The position numbers and the translations under genes were made by a program. 16,084 nucleotides of DNA, taken from positions 1 to 16,084 of the forward strand of contig JBGRQB010000093.1 in NCBI GenBank assembly GCA_041725875.1, in the 5' to 3' direction. The notes beneath the pieces are model-generated. The model saw only the letters and a program-made list of their open reading frames with translations. It made no database searches and was not told where the DNA came from. Below are positions 8,136-15,122 of this stretch, piece after piece; the stretch's first letter is position 1; each line of letters opens with the position of its first letter. The stretch is from JBGRQB01 sp041725875. GTDB lineage: Bacteria; Bacteroidota; Ignavibacteria; Ignavibacteriales; Melioribacteraceae.

Positions 8136-9218
8136 CTATTTCTCAACTCTGAGAAGGTTTATGATTCCGCCGGCAAGAAACAGAAAATTTACCATCCAGG
8201 ATGTTAACATAGGATTCAGAACCCCGTTTTTTCCATAGGCTTCAAATACTTTAATCAAAACCATATAGATAAAAGTAATTCCAATGCTTATTCCAATCTG
8301 AATTGCCATTCCGCCTTTACGCTTATTTGCCGAAATTGTTAATCCAAATAGAACCACAATAAAACTTGCATAAGCAAATGCAAATCTTGAATGATACTCA
8401 ATTAATATTCTGGTAGGATCATTGCCCGAAGCTAATTGTTCGTTGGCGTAATTTTCAAGTTCAGCCAAAGTCATTTCTTCCGGTTTTGACTGCTTCTTCA
8501 AAACATCATCAGGACTGAAATTCAGATCTGTTAACACAAGTGTATCAGGAAAAGAAACATTTTCAGTTGAATCGGAAAAACTTCGCTGGACCACAGTTGT
8601 TAATACCCAGTTTGCTTTTGTGGTATCATAAACCATTTTTGCAGCATCTATTCTGCGGGTCATAACAGTATAATCATTTTCGTGGTAATCCTGAATTCCC
8701 ACTTTTGTGGCTGTGTTTGTGGCAGTATCAAAATAATCTATTTTTACCAGACGAGTTTTACTGTCCTGAAAAAATATTTTATCACTATGTTTTTCCAGCC
8801 ACATTTTCATATAGGTTTTTTCTATTTCAATTCTTCTTTTTGTTGCATCCGGTACAACATATCCGCCAAAGTAAACAAGAAAAGTACTGAGAAGAAATGA
8901 TACAATAAGAAAGGGAATAAGGTATCTGTAAAAACTTACTCCTGCAGCTTTAATGGCAGTTAATTCATTTAATGAAGACATTTTGCCTGCGGTGTACAAA
9001 CCGGAAAGAAGTACTGCAACCGGACTCATCAACTTCACTATTTCAGGTGCAAAAACAATGTAATATTCAATTATATATATGGCAGGAACATTCTGATCTA
9101 TAAATTTCCCCATTTGTTCAAAAAGATTTATCACAATAAATATCAATGTTATTGCCGATAAACCAAACAAAAAGGTTGCGAAAAATTGTCTTACTATATA
9201 TTTATCTATTATTTTCAT
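8136..9218 (-). CDS. lptG: LptG-like lipopolysaccharide export permease (YjgP/YjgQ family)
   Basis: This 360-residue inner-membrane permease belongs to the LptB2FG transporter, which extracts lipopolysaccharide from the inner membrane and passes it to LptC/LptA. It has the family layout: three N-terminal membrane spans (about 12-34, 54-76 and 98-121), a periplasmic beta-jellyroll (about 125-270), and three C-terminal spans (278-296, 303-324 and 337-356). The cytoplasmic coupling segment between spans 2 and 3, GKMSSLNELTAIKAAGVSFYR, is the conserved part that contacts the ATPase. Length matches E. coli LptG. The ATG overlaps the end of lptF by four bases (ATGA), so the two are translationally coupled. 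The F/G assignment rests on gene order and resemblance; the partner ATPase LptB is not in the window. Confidence 0.9.
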   Translation of the reverse strand: MKIIDKYIVRQFFATFLFGLSAITLIFIVINLFEQMGKFIDQNVPAIYIIEYYIVFAPEIVKLMSPVAVLLSGLYTAGKMSSLNELTAIKAAGVSFYRYLIPFLIVSFLLSTFLVYFGGYVVPDATKRRIEIEKTYMKMWLEKHSDKIFFQDSKTRLVKIDYFDTATNTATKVGIQDYHENDYTVMTRRIDAAKMVYDTTKANWVLTTVVQRSFSDSTENVSFPDTLVLTDLNFSPDDVLKKQSKPEEMTLAELENYANEQLASGNDPTRILIEYHSRFAFAYASFIVVLFGLTISANKRKGGMAIQIGISIGITFIYMVLIKVFEAYGKNGVLNPMLTSWMVNFLFLAGGIINLLRVEK

Positions 9219-10573
9219 TTATACGAATTCAAGTTTTTCAGTTTTTTAGGAATTAATCTGGAGATAAAAGAAAAATCAAATGTGATCTTCTCTTGTGCAC
9301 TTTTTACTGTCAGGTAAACGCCGAGCATTCCCAGACATATATTCGCACTCCACATACCCCAGAAAGGTGTCATTAATCCGCGATCGGCAAGTTTTTCACC
9401 GCCTATTAAAAATGCCCAGTATATTATGAAGAATATTAGACTTATAACCGCTGCCGGACCAAAACCGCTTTTTCTGGTCATTGTGCCCAGCGGAGCACCT
9501 ATTAAAATAAATACTATACAAGCCACTGGCAGAGTATATTTTTTATGGATTTCTACCAGATAATTATTTTTTGAAATTAAGTTCTGCGTAATTGTACGGG
9601 CATTTCTTTTTAATGAATTTTCTGCAAAAGTGAGGTTGTCTCTTACACGGATAAACAGGTTCTGACTGCTTCTTGCAATTTTGTTTTTTGTTCTGTTTTG
9701 CAGACTGTCAATGGTAAAGTATCTATTAAACTCTGTATTAAATAAACCAATCTTTCTGTCAACAACAGCCTGTATTGTATCAACCTCAACCTGCATTTGC
9801 TGTGCGCTCATTTCCCGGTCACTTCTGTAAGAAGAGCTTCCTTTTTGAAAAGTAAACTGTTCACCCGGCATTGCAATTTTATGACGCTCAAAATCTATTT
9901 TAGTATAACTCTGCTTTTTGGTTATATCGTAATTATGAATTTCACCATCTTTCAGATTAAGTATCAGTTTTTTCTGTCCGTAATTGAAGTAGATGTTACC
10001 TTCCTTTGCGGTAATGATATTGTTTTGCTTGGAATTTGAATTATCGTAAATAGTAACATGAAAAAGTCTGTTTGAAAGAGGATCCATATCCCTTGCTAAA
10101 ATTGCATATCCGGGTACTTCCGAACTGAATACACCCGGCACAAGTGAAAGGGTTGGTTTTTTCCGACTAATATCCTGCATTAAAATTTTTAACTCGTGAT
10201 TTGTATCAGGATAAACACGGTTGTTAAATTCAATTAATAAATAAGAAATAAATACACTTGCAAGGAGAGGGGGAAGCATCATTTTGTAAAGACTGATCCC
10301 AGAGGATTTCATAATTGCAACTTCATTATTCTGAGCCATACTGCCAAAAGCCATAAGTGTTGCCACAAGAACAGCCATTGGAATTACCAATACTACAATC
10401 CAGCCCAAATTATATGCAACCAGCTTAACAATTACCCAGGTATCCAGCCCCTTTCCGATAATTTTGTCAGCAGCTTTCATTAAAAACTGCATTAAAAAAA
10501 TGCCAATCAAAACAAAAGAAGAAAAGAAAAAGGGAGCTGCGTGATTTCTTAATATGTATTTAAATAAAATCAA
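9215..10573 (-). CDS. lptF: LptF-like lipopolysaccharide export permease with enlarged periplasmic region
   Basis: This 452-residue partner of the downstream LptG forms the other half of the LptB2FG permease. Spans lie at about 12-32, 54-78 and 98-116, then 345-365, 372-391 and 403-423. The coupling segment is GSMAQNNEVAIMKSSGISLYK (about 77-97). The region between spans 3 and 4 is about 225 residues: a jellyroll (120-245), then a polar, probably helical stretch (about 250-340), making the protein some 85 residues longer than E. coli LptF. The start is a TTG at 10571-10573. An in-frame stop lies six bases upstream, no in-frame ATG fits, and the Shine-Dalgarno signal is weak. The last four bases overlap lptG. 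Family assignment is firm; the LptF rather than LptG identity follows operon order. Confidence 0.9.
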   Translation of the reverse strand: MILFKYILRNHAAPFFFSSFVLIGIFLMQFLMKAADKIIGKGLDTWVIVKLVAYNLGWIVVLVIPMAVLVATLMAFGSMAQNNEVAIMKSSGISLYKMMLPPLLASVFISYLLIEFNNRVYPDTNHELKILMQDISRKKPTLSLVPGVFSSEVPGYAILARDMDPLSNRLFHVTIYDNSNSKQNNIITAKEGNIYFNYGQKKLILNLKDGEIHNYDITKKQSYTKIDFERHKIAMPGEQFTFQKGSSSYRSDREMSAQQMQVEVDTIQAVVDRKIGLFNTEFNRYFTIDSLQNRTKNKIARSSQNLFIRVRDNLTFAENSLKRNARTITQNLISKNNYLVEIHKKYTLPVACIVFILIGAPLGTMTRKSGFGPAAVISLIFFIIYWAFLIGGEKLADRGLMTPFWGMWSANICLGMLGVYLTVKSAQEKITFDFSFISRLIPKKLKNLNSYK

Positions 10574-10624
10574 AATTCATCAACTCATTTTTTTACTACG
10601 CTAAGTTAGCAATTTAATCTTTAT

Positions 10625-10653
10625 AATGTATAATGAAATAAGATTAAAGTAAA
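10625..10653 (-). promoter_or_regulatory. Candidate promoter for lptF-lptG
   Basis: On the - strand, TTTACT and TACATT are separated by exactly 17 bases, each matching 4 of 6 positions of the sigma-70 consensus, about 50 bases before the lptF start. In AT-rich DNA such matches arise by chance, and this lineage may use a different consensus. Confidence 0.3.
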
Positions 10654-10683
10654 AAGTTTGTGGTAGTCGTCGTGTGTTATTGT

Positions 10684-10737
10684 GTGCCTTCGGTACAATC
10701 CGGCTTCGTGGAACACTTCGCCGGATTACTCAGGCAC
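10684..10737. repeat. Nested palindrome (REP-like), first of the repeat cluster
   Basis: Outer arms GTGCCT (10684-10689) and AGGCAC (10732-10737) enclose perfect inner arms AATCCGGC (10697-10704) and GCCGGATT (10720-10727), with a 15-base centre. It is GC-rich compared with its surroundings and non-coding. The arm sequence ACTCAGGCACC recurs in reverse complement near 15095-15105, so this is a dispersed family. Confidence 0.7.
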
Positions 10738-10745
10738 CGACCCGG

Positions 10746-10846
10746 GTTATGTCATTTCGCAGGAGCGAAGCGACGGAGAAATCTCAATGCTGCATTGTAC
10801 ACGATGCTAAATTGAGATCCTTCGGCTGCGCTCAGGATGACATAAC
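10746..10846. repeat. Palindromic intergenic repeat unit, copy 1
   Basis: Perfect 10-base end arms GTTATGTCAT (10746-10755) and ATGACATAAC (10837-10846) enclose inner arms ATCTCAA (10781-10787) and TTGAGAT (10812-10818), with GAGCGAAGCGACGGAG and CTTCGGCTGCGCTCAGG in between. This resembles the short GTCATTTCG...GGATGACA palindromes scattered between genes in many Bacteroidota/Chlorobi genomes. It contains no open frame of note. It could fold as an RNA hairpin or be a non-autonomous mobile repeat. Confidence 0.75.
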
Positions 10847-10864
10847 ATTATGAAGTCCTTAAAT

Positions 10865-10951
10865 ATGTCTTTCCGAGCATCGCCGAGGAAACTCAATGCC
10901 ACATTGTACACGGCATAAAAGTGAGATCTCTCATTACATTCGAGATGACAT
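10865..10951. repeat. Palindromic intergenic repeat unit, copy 2 (degenerate)
   Basis: This is a second, worn copy of the neighbouring unit. CTCAATGC (10892), CATTGTACACG and TGAGATC (10922) recur in the same order and at a constant 109-base offset from copy 1. Ends are ATGTC and GACAT. It carries its own inner stem ATGCC/GGCAT around the shared CATTGTACAC core. Confidence 0.65.
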
Positions 10952-11081
10952 TGTTTGCCCACGGAGTGAACAATTTAGAATCCCAACTCTGAATTTTCCC
11001 CTTATTTCATTGTACATTGAAGCCGTTTTTTTATTAAATTAGCACTTTAGATTAATACTGCTTAAAATATAGGAGTCAGAA
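10952..11081 (+). promoter_or_regulatory. Leader region of the M20 peptidase gene
   Basis: This non-coding stretch lies between the repeat cluster and the TTG start of the peptidase. AGGAG (11071-11075) is a strong ribosome binding site six bases before the start and decides it. A promoter is expected here, but no -35/-10 pair stands out. Confidence 0.45.
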
Positions 11082-12452
11082 TTGAAAGAAGTATTGGAAC
11101 ATATTGAAAGTAATTTTGATAATTACTTAGAAGAACTAAAAGAATATATTCGGATTCCAAGTATCAGTTCGTTATCCGAACATAAAAAAGATATGGAAAC
11201 CTGCGCTAAATTTGCTGCCGGCAAATTAAAAGAAGCAGGAATGAAAGGTGTAAAAGTTATTAAAACAAAAGGTCATCCGCTTGTTTATGGCGAATGGATG
11301 GGTGCAAAAGATCAGCCTACTGTTTTAGTATACGGACATTATGATGTTCAGCCTGTTGATCCGCTTGAATTGTGGGACAACCCTCCGTTTGAACCAACAG
11401 TTAAAGACGGAAAACTTTATGCACGCGGAGCAGATGATGATAAAGGACAAAGCTTTATCCATGTTAAATCTGTAGAAGCTTTTATGAAGATTAAAAAGAA
11501 ACTTCCTGTTAATGTGAAATTCCTGTTTGAAGGTGAAGAAGAAATCGGAAGTCCGAACTTAACAGAATTCCTTCGTAAAAAAGAAAATAAAAAAATGCTT
11601 AAATGTGATGCAATTTTAATTTCTGATACAAGCTTATACGCAAAAGGAGTTCCAACAATTAACTACGGATTACGTGGTTTATGCTTTATGGAAATTGAAC
11701 TTACCGGTCCTAACAGAGATCTTCACTCAGGAAGCTTTGGCGGTGCAGTTGCAAATCCGATTAATGAACTTGCAAAACTTATCAGCCAGCTTACTGACAA
11801 AAATAACAAAATCACCATTCCTAACTTTTATAAAGATGTTGCAAAACCTTCTAAAAAAGAGAGAGATAATTTTGTAGCGCTTAAGTTTAATGACAAAAAA
11901 TTTGCAAAAGAACTTTCCGTTAAAGAACTTCACGGAGAAAAAGGATGGAACACTCCTGAAAGATTATGGGTTCGTCCTACATTAGATTGTAACGGCATAG
12001 TTGGCGGATACACTGGCGAAGGTGCTAAAACAGTACTTCCTTCAAAAGCTTCTGCAAAAATAAGTATGCGTCTTGTTCCTGGACAAGATCCTAAGAAAAT
12101 TGCAAAAGAATTTGCAAAATATGTAAAAGAATTGTGTCCTGCTTCCTGTAAAATTAAAGTTACAGAAATGCACGGCGGAAAACCATTTGTAGTTGCTCTT
12201 GACGATCCAGCAATTATTGCTGCTTCAAACGCAGTTTCAAAAGTGTTTGGTAAAAAGACTGTCTACACAAGAGAAGGCGGATCAATTCCTGTTGTTGTTG
12301 AATTTTCAGAACAACTTAATGCACCTGCTGTTCTTATGGGTATGGGACTTGAAAGTGATGCAATACATTCACCAAACGAACATTTCCCGATTGAAAACTT
12401 CAACAAAGGTATCCTTTGTTCAGCACACTTTTTTGATTTATTTTCAAAATAA
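11082..12452 (+). CDS. M20 family metallopeptidase (carnosinase-like dipeptidase)
   Basis: This 456-residue cytoplasmic dizinc exopeptidase or dipeptidase belongs to the CNDP/PepV-like M20 branch; there is no signal peptide. Visible catalytic residues are His86 and Asp88 in GHYDVQP, bridging Asp119 in GADDDKGQ, general base Glu153 and metal ligand Glu154 in FEGEEEIGS, Asp182 in ISDTS, and His429 in DAIHSPNE. His215 in DLHSG sits in the inserted dimerisation/lid domain (about 195-310) and helps build the partner's active site in relatives. All key residues are present and the length is normal, so it should be active, probably releasing amino acids from small peptides. The start is TTG, chosen for the AGGAG six bases upstream. 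It appears monocistronic, with a hairpin terminator seven bases after the stop codon. Exact substrate cannot be read from sequence. Confidence 0.93.
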   Translation: MKEVLEHIESNFDNYLEELKEYIRIPSISSLSEHKKDMETCAKFAAGKLKEAGMKGVKVIKTKGHPLVYGEWMGAKDQPTVLVYGHYDVQPVDPLELWDNPPFEPTVKDGKLYARGADDDKGQSFIHVKSVEAFMKIKKKLPVNVKFLFEGEEEIGSPNLTEFLRKKENKKMLKCDAILISDTSLYAKGVPTINYGLRGLCFMEIELTGPNRDLHSGSFGGAVANPINELAKLISQLTDKNNKITIPNFYKDVAKPSKKERDNFVALKFNDKKFAKELSVKELHGEKGWNTPERLWVRPTLDCNGIVGGYTGEGAKTVLPSKASAKISMRLVPGQDPKKIAKEFAKYVKELCPASCKIKVTEMHGGKPFVVALDDPAIIAASNAVSKVFGKKTVYTREGGSIPVVVEFSEQLNAPAVLMGMGLESDAIHSPNEHFPIENFNKGILCSAHFFDLFSK

Positions 12453-12458
12453 AATAAA

Positions 12459-12485
12459 GGCTGCTCCTTTGAGCAGCCGTTTTTG
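12459..12485 (+). terminator. Terminator of the M20 gene, abutting the next gene's leader
   Basis: GGCTGCTC (12459-12466) pairs perfectly with GAGCAGCC (12471-12478) around CTTT and is followed by GTTTTT. The T tract runs straight into the ribosome binding site GAGG (12485-12488) of the next gene, whose ATG is at 12494. Transcripts serving that gene must therefore pass through this hairpin or start within it, so it may act as an attenuator. Confidence 0.85.
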
Positions 12486-12493
12486 AGGTAACT

Positions 12494-13321
12494 ATGAACA
12501 GGTATTTATATTTATTGATATTGATTGCTTTTACGTTGGTATCCTGCTCCGATGATGGAACAAAAGGAACTGATGCTGCTACAGATTCAGATAAGGATAA
12601 AGATATCAGAAAATATAATCTTGAAATTCAAAAGGAACAGGCCGCCAAAAGAACTCCCTGCGATGCACTTTCGGTTGAAGAGTTTGTAATTAAAAATTAC
12701 GAAAAAGGCTCTTACCTTGTTGAGTTTGATAAAACATATACCTATTCACTTCACAAACCCGCAGTGTTGCATCACAATACAAGAAACTCCAAACTTGTTT
12801 TTGCTGTAATTGCAAAATCAAAACCGGGTGAGCGACTTGTTGAAAAGAAAAATATAGTCGGGTATGAATCGAGTTTTATAAATCTCGACAGTACAAAACT
12901 TGGCACTGCATTTTTCTTTTTAACTATGTTCGAATGTTATAACGACGAACTTGTTCCTGTGTGGGAAGCTGAAGTTCCGCGTCACGGCGGATTTAATTAT
13001 ATGAAAATGAACCAGTGGAGTTTTAACAGAACTCCTTATATAACACTCAATTTTGAGGATGGAATAATTTCAGGTCACAGAGACTACAACTACTTTTTTA
13101 TTGATGGTTTCTTTGAACGTCCTCATTTATTAGAGACTTACGAAGGATTGGTTCATAAACGAACTATGCAAAATTTTAACAATGATAAATTTCCGGATTA
13201 CTACGAATACAGATTTATTGATTCACTTTTACAAGTCTCCGACTCAATCCCTTTTAGATGGGATGAAAAAAGAAAAGTGTATCACAGTCCGGTAAATAAA
13301 AGATGGATCAGAAAATATTAG
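12494..13321 (+). CDS. Unrecognised lipoprotein heading the B12/folate-fold unit
   Basis: This 275-residue protein matches no family I know. Residues 1-17 are a hydrophobic signal with a good lipobox, LVSC, giving lipidated Cys18. It is followed by an acidic, Ser/Asp/Lys-rich linker (19-40) typical of exported lipoproteins, then a folded-looking domain (55-275) rich in aromatic residues, with alternating strand patterns such as KLVFAVIAKS, AFFFLTMFECY and YNYFFIDGFF. FNNDKFPDYYEYRFID (228-243) recalls a VCBS/FG-GAP-like calcium loop, but a single occurrence is not enough to assign it. Cys56 and Cys148 are the only other cysteines. GAGG five bases before the ATG is the ribosome binding site. 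The next gene starts nine bases after its stop, so the two are very probably cotranscribed. Location at the cell envelope is likely; function unknown. Confidence 0.85.
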   Translation: MNRYLYLLILIAFTLVSCSDDGTKGTDAATDSDKDKDIRKYNLEIQKEQAAKRTPCDALSVEEFVIKNYEKGSYLVEFDKTYTYSLHKPAVLHHNTRNSKLVFAVIAKSKPGERLVEKKNIVGYESSFINLDSTKLGTAFFFLTMFECYNDELVPVWEAEVPRHGGFNYMKMNQWSFNRTPYITLNFEDGIISGHRDYNYFFIDGFFERPHLLETYEGLVHKRTMQNFNNDKFPDYYEYRFIDSLLQVSDSIPFRWDEKRKVYHSPVNKRWIRKY

Positions 13322-13330
13322 TGAAATATT

Positions 13331-14425
13331 ATGGCTGAAGAAAAAGAAAAAACAGTAATTGAAAAATCAATCGATTTTGTAAAAGAAAATTTTGAAAACT
13401 GTGTAGTTGACGGAAACCATATCAAAAGATACACAGATACAAAAAATGAATATAGCGCTCTCAGAAAGGGAGCCGGAATAAGAAACATTTCTGGAAATGC
13501 AGTTATTGAACTTAACGGCGAAGATGTTCTGCCGTTTCTAAATCGTATATCCACCAATGATATGAGCGATTTGGAAATCAATCAAACCAGAAAAACACTT
13601 TTTACAAATCCGGAAGGAGGAATCCTCGGAAGAACTTCTTTACTCCGCTTTGAAGAAAGAAATATAGTGCTGGGAAGTTTTGAAAATAATCAGCGACTCA
13701 GTCACTGGATCAGAAACTTTATGACAGATGAAAAATTAAAAATTCAGGATCTGACAGGCAACTATCTGATTCTTGAGTTTTTTGGTCCGCAGGCTGAATC
13801 TTTCCTTACTGTCTTGTGCGGTAAAGAAATAGAAGAGTTAAATCTTCACTGCATCAAAACATTTAATGCCGAAGGATTTGTTTTTCATCTTATCAAAACA
13901 CTTGACGCAGCTGGAAATACAAAATTCTGGCTTATGCTTCTTAATCCTGAAATTGAAAAATTCCTTGAACTGATACTTAACTCAAAAAGTGTTTTCGAAG
14001 TTAAAATGGTTGGAGAAGAAGCGTTTAATATTTTCAGAATTGAGGAGGGAGTTCCTGTTATCGGTTCCGAACTTACAGCAGAGTTTTCTCCTGTGGAAGC
14101 AAATCTGGAAGCAGAAGTGAATTTTGAAAAAGGAAACTTCATTGGTTCCGAAAAAATGAAAAAGCGTGACGAATTTGTAAGAAGAAATGTTCTTACAGGA
14201 TTCGTACTTGAAGAAAATAACTTTGAAAAACTGCCGGTTTATCTGCTTGACAGTAAAGGTAATGTGCTTGGCGCAGTTACAAGTATTTGTGAATCTATCG
14301 GATTGGAAAAGTCAATCGGACTCGGATATATTTCCGAAGAATTGGCAGATGAAGAAAAGGTTAAATTGTTTGACGACTACAATAATAAAATTATACTGGA
14401 ATTATCGAAAGTACCATTTAAATGA
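13331..14425 (+). CDS. GcvT/YgfZ-superfamily folate-binding protein, atypical
   Basis: This 364-residue cytoplasmic protein has the tetrahydrofolate-binding fold shared by glycine-cleavage T-protein (GcvT) and the Fe-S assembly factor YgfZ/IBA57. Supporting motifs are AVIELNGEDVLPFLNRISTND (57-77), TNPEGGILGRTSLL (92-105), RIEEGVPVIGSEL (236-248), EFSPVEANL (251-259) and FEKGNFIGSE (265-274), with a C-terminal barrel (about 285-364). Length matches GcvT. However, the catalytic Asp of GcvT in GGVIDD is replaced (GGILGR, Gly100/Arg101), and the YgfZ signature KGCYxGQE lacks its Cys (KGNFIGSE). It is thus unlikely to be a working aminomethyltransferase and is not a standard YgfZ. There is no clear ribosome binding site, and the start follows the upstream stop by nine bases. 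It overlaps the adenosyltransferase by four bases. A YgfZ-like role is an inference. Confidence 0.85.
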   Translation: MAEEKEKTVIEKSIDFVKENFENCVVDGNHIKRYTDTKNEYSALRKGAGIRNISGNAVIELNGEDVLPFLNRISTNDMSDLEINQTRKTLFTNPEGGILGRTSLLRFEERNIVLGSFENNQRLSHWIRNFMTDEKLKIQDLTGNYLILEFFGPQAESFLTVLCGKEIEELNLHCIKTFNAEGFVFHLIKTLDAAGNTKFWLMLLNPEIEKFLELILNSKSVFEVKMVGEEAFNIFRIEEGVPVIGSELTAEFSPVEANLEAEVNFEKGNFIGSEKMKKRDEFVRRNVLTGFVLEENNFEKLPVYLLDSKGNVLGAVTSICESIGLEKSIGLGYISEELADEEKVKLFDDYNNKIILELSKVPFK

Positions 14426-14976
14426 AAATATATACCAAAACAGGCGACAAGGGAACAACTTCCCTTTTTGACGGAACAAGAGTGATGAAAAATCATCCTA
14501 GACTGGAAGCTTACGGCACACTGGATGAATTAAACTCAACGCTCGGAGTTGCAGCTTCTCTTTGCAACTCAGAAGAGATAAATAAAATTATCATAAGGAT
14601 TCAGGAAGAATTATTTTCACTTGGAGCCATACTTGCAACTCCGGTTGAAAGTGGTGATAAAAAAAATGCCATTACAAAAGTTAATTCGGAATTTATAAAC
14701 AGATTTGAAGAAGAGATAGATCTTTTTAATGATAAAGTTCCGCCAATGAAAGTCTTTATACTCCCGGGCGGAAGTAAAGGTGCTTCCTATCTGCATCTTG
14801 CCAGAACCGTAACCAGAAGATGCGAAAGACTTGCAATTGATTTGCGCGAACAGGTTGAGTTTGATGATGACCTGATAATTTACCTTAACCGGTTATCAGA
14901 TTTACTTTTTGTACTTGCCCGCTACGAAAACTTTGTAAACAACGTAGAAGATATCAAATGGGAACCACAGAAATAA
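14422..14976 (+). CDS. PduO-type ATP:cob(I)alamin adenosyltransferase
   Basis: This 184-residue cytoplasmic enzyme transfers the 5'-deoxyadenosyl group of ATP to cob(I)alamin, making adenosylcobalamin for B12-dependent mutases, dehydratases and ribonucleotide reductase; relatives are trimers of five-helix bundles. The N-terminal ATP-binding segment YTKTGDKGTTSLFDG (4-18) is intact. GTLDELNSTLG (32-42), the helix FILPGGSKGASYLHLARTV (112-130) with the RRCER cluster (132-136), and NRLSDLLFVLAR (156-167) carry the conserved Asp, Asn, Arg and Glu residues that bind ATP and cobalamin. Length is standard. The ATG overlaps the previous stop (ATGA), indicating translational coupling with the folate-fold protein. 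A terminator follows 35 bases later. Whether it serves salvage or de novo synthesis cannot be told, as no cob genes or B12 riboswitch are seen. Confidence 0.95.
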   Translation: MKIYTKTGDKGTTSLFDGTRVMKNHPRLEAYGTLDELNSTLGVAASLCNSEEINKIIIRIQEELFSLGAILATPVESGDKKNAITKVNSEFINRFEEEIDLFNDKVPPMKVFILPGGSKGASYLHLARTVTRRCERLAIDLREQVEFDDDLIIYLNRLSDLLFVLARYENFVNNVEDIKWEPQK

Positions 14977-15011
14977 AATCAGTTGAGCACAACCTCAAAT
15001 AAATTTTGAAG

Positions 15012-15040
15012 AACCCGACGAGCCAGTCGGGTTTTTTATT
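15012..15040 (+). terminator. Rho-independent terminator of the lipoprotein/B12 unit
   Basis: AACCCGAC (15012-15019) pairs perfectly with GTCGGGTT (15026-15033) around GAGCCA, followed by a T run. It closes the three-gene + strand transcript and separates it from the transposase on the opposite strand. Confidence 0.92.
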
Positions 15041-15059
15041 ATATACCCTCTCCGGTAAT

Positions 15060-15077
15060 CGATGGCTGTAGCCATCG
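15060..15077. repeat. Perfect short palindrome beside the insertion sequence
   Basis: CGATGGCT (15060-15067) and AGCCATCG (15070-15077) are perfect inverted arms two bases apart; a realistic RNA stem would be 7 bp with a TGTA loop. It lies between the terminator and the insertion sequence and has no T tract. Confidence 0.55.
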
Positions 15078-15091
15078 TTCATTATCTAACT

Positions 15092-15122
15092 CCGGGTGCC
15101 TGAGTGATCCCAATCTTGTACC
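15092..15122. repeat. Short relative of the 10.7 kb palindromic repeat
   Basis: GGTGCCTGAGT followed by GATCC and then TTGTACC recurs here in the order found on the reverse strand of 10690-10740, but without the central hairpin. This supports a dispersed repeat family with at least two members in the window. Confidence 0.5.

Noticed and set aside
10684..10951. CRISPR array from the spaced repeats
   Set aside because: Only two related units exist, they are about 100 bases long and palindromic, and there are no short regular repeats with unique spacers or cas genes.
14187..14471. A 94-codon frame across the junction of the folate-fold and adenosyltransferase genes
   Set aside because: It is an out-of-frame shadow of two well-supported genes that overlap by four bases.
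14976..15060. B12 riboswitch near the adenosyltransferase gene
   Set aside because: No cobalamin-riboswitch core was seen before the unit or after it; the structured element here is a plain terminator.
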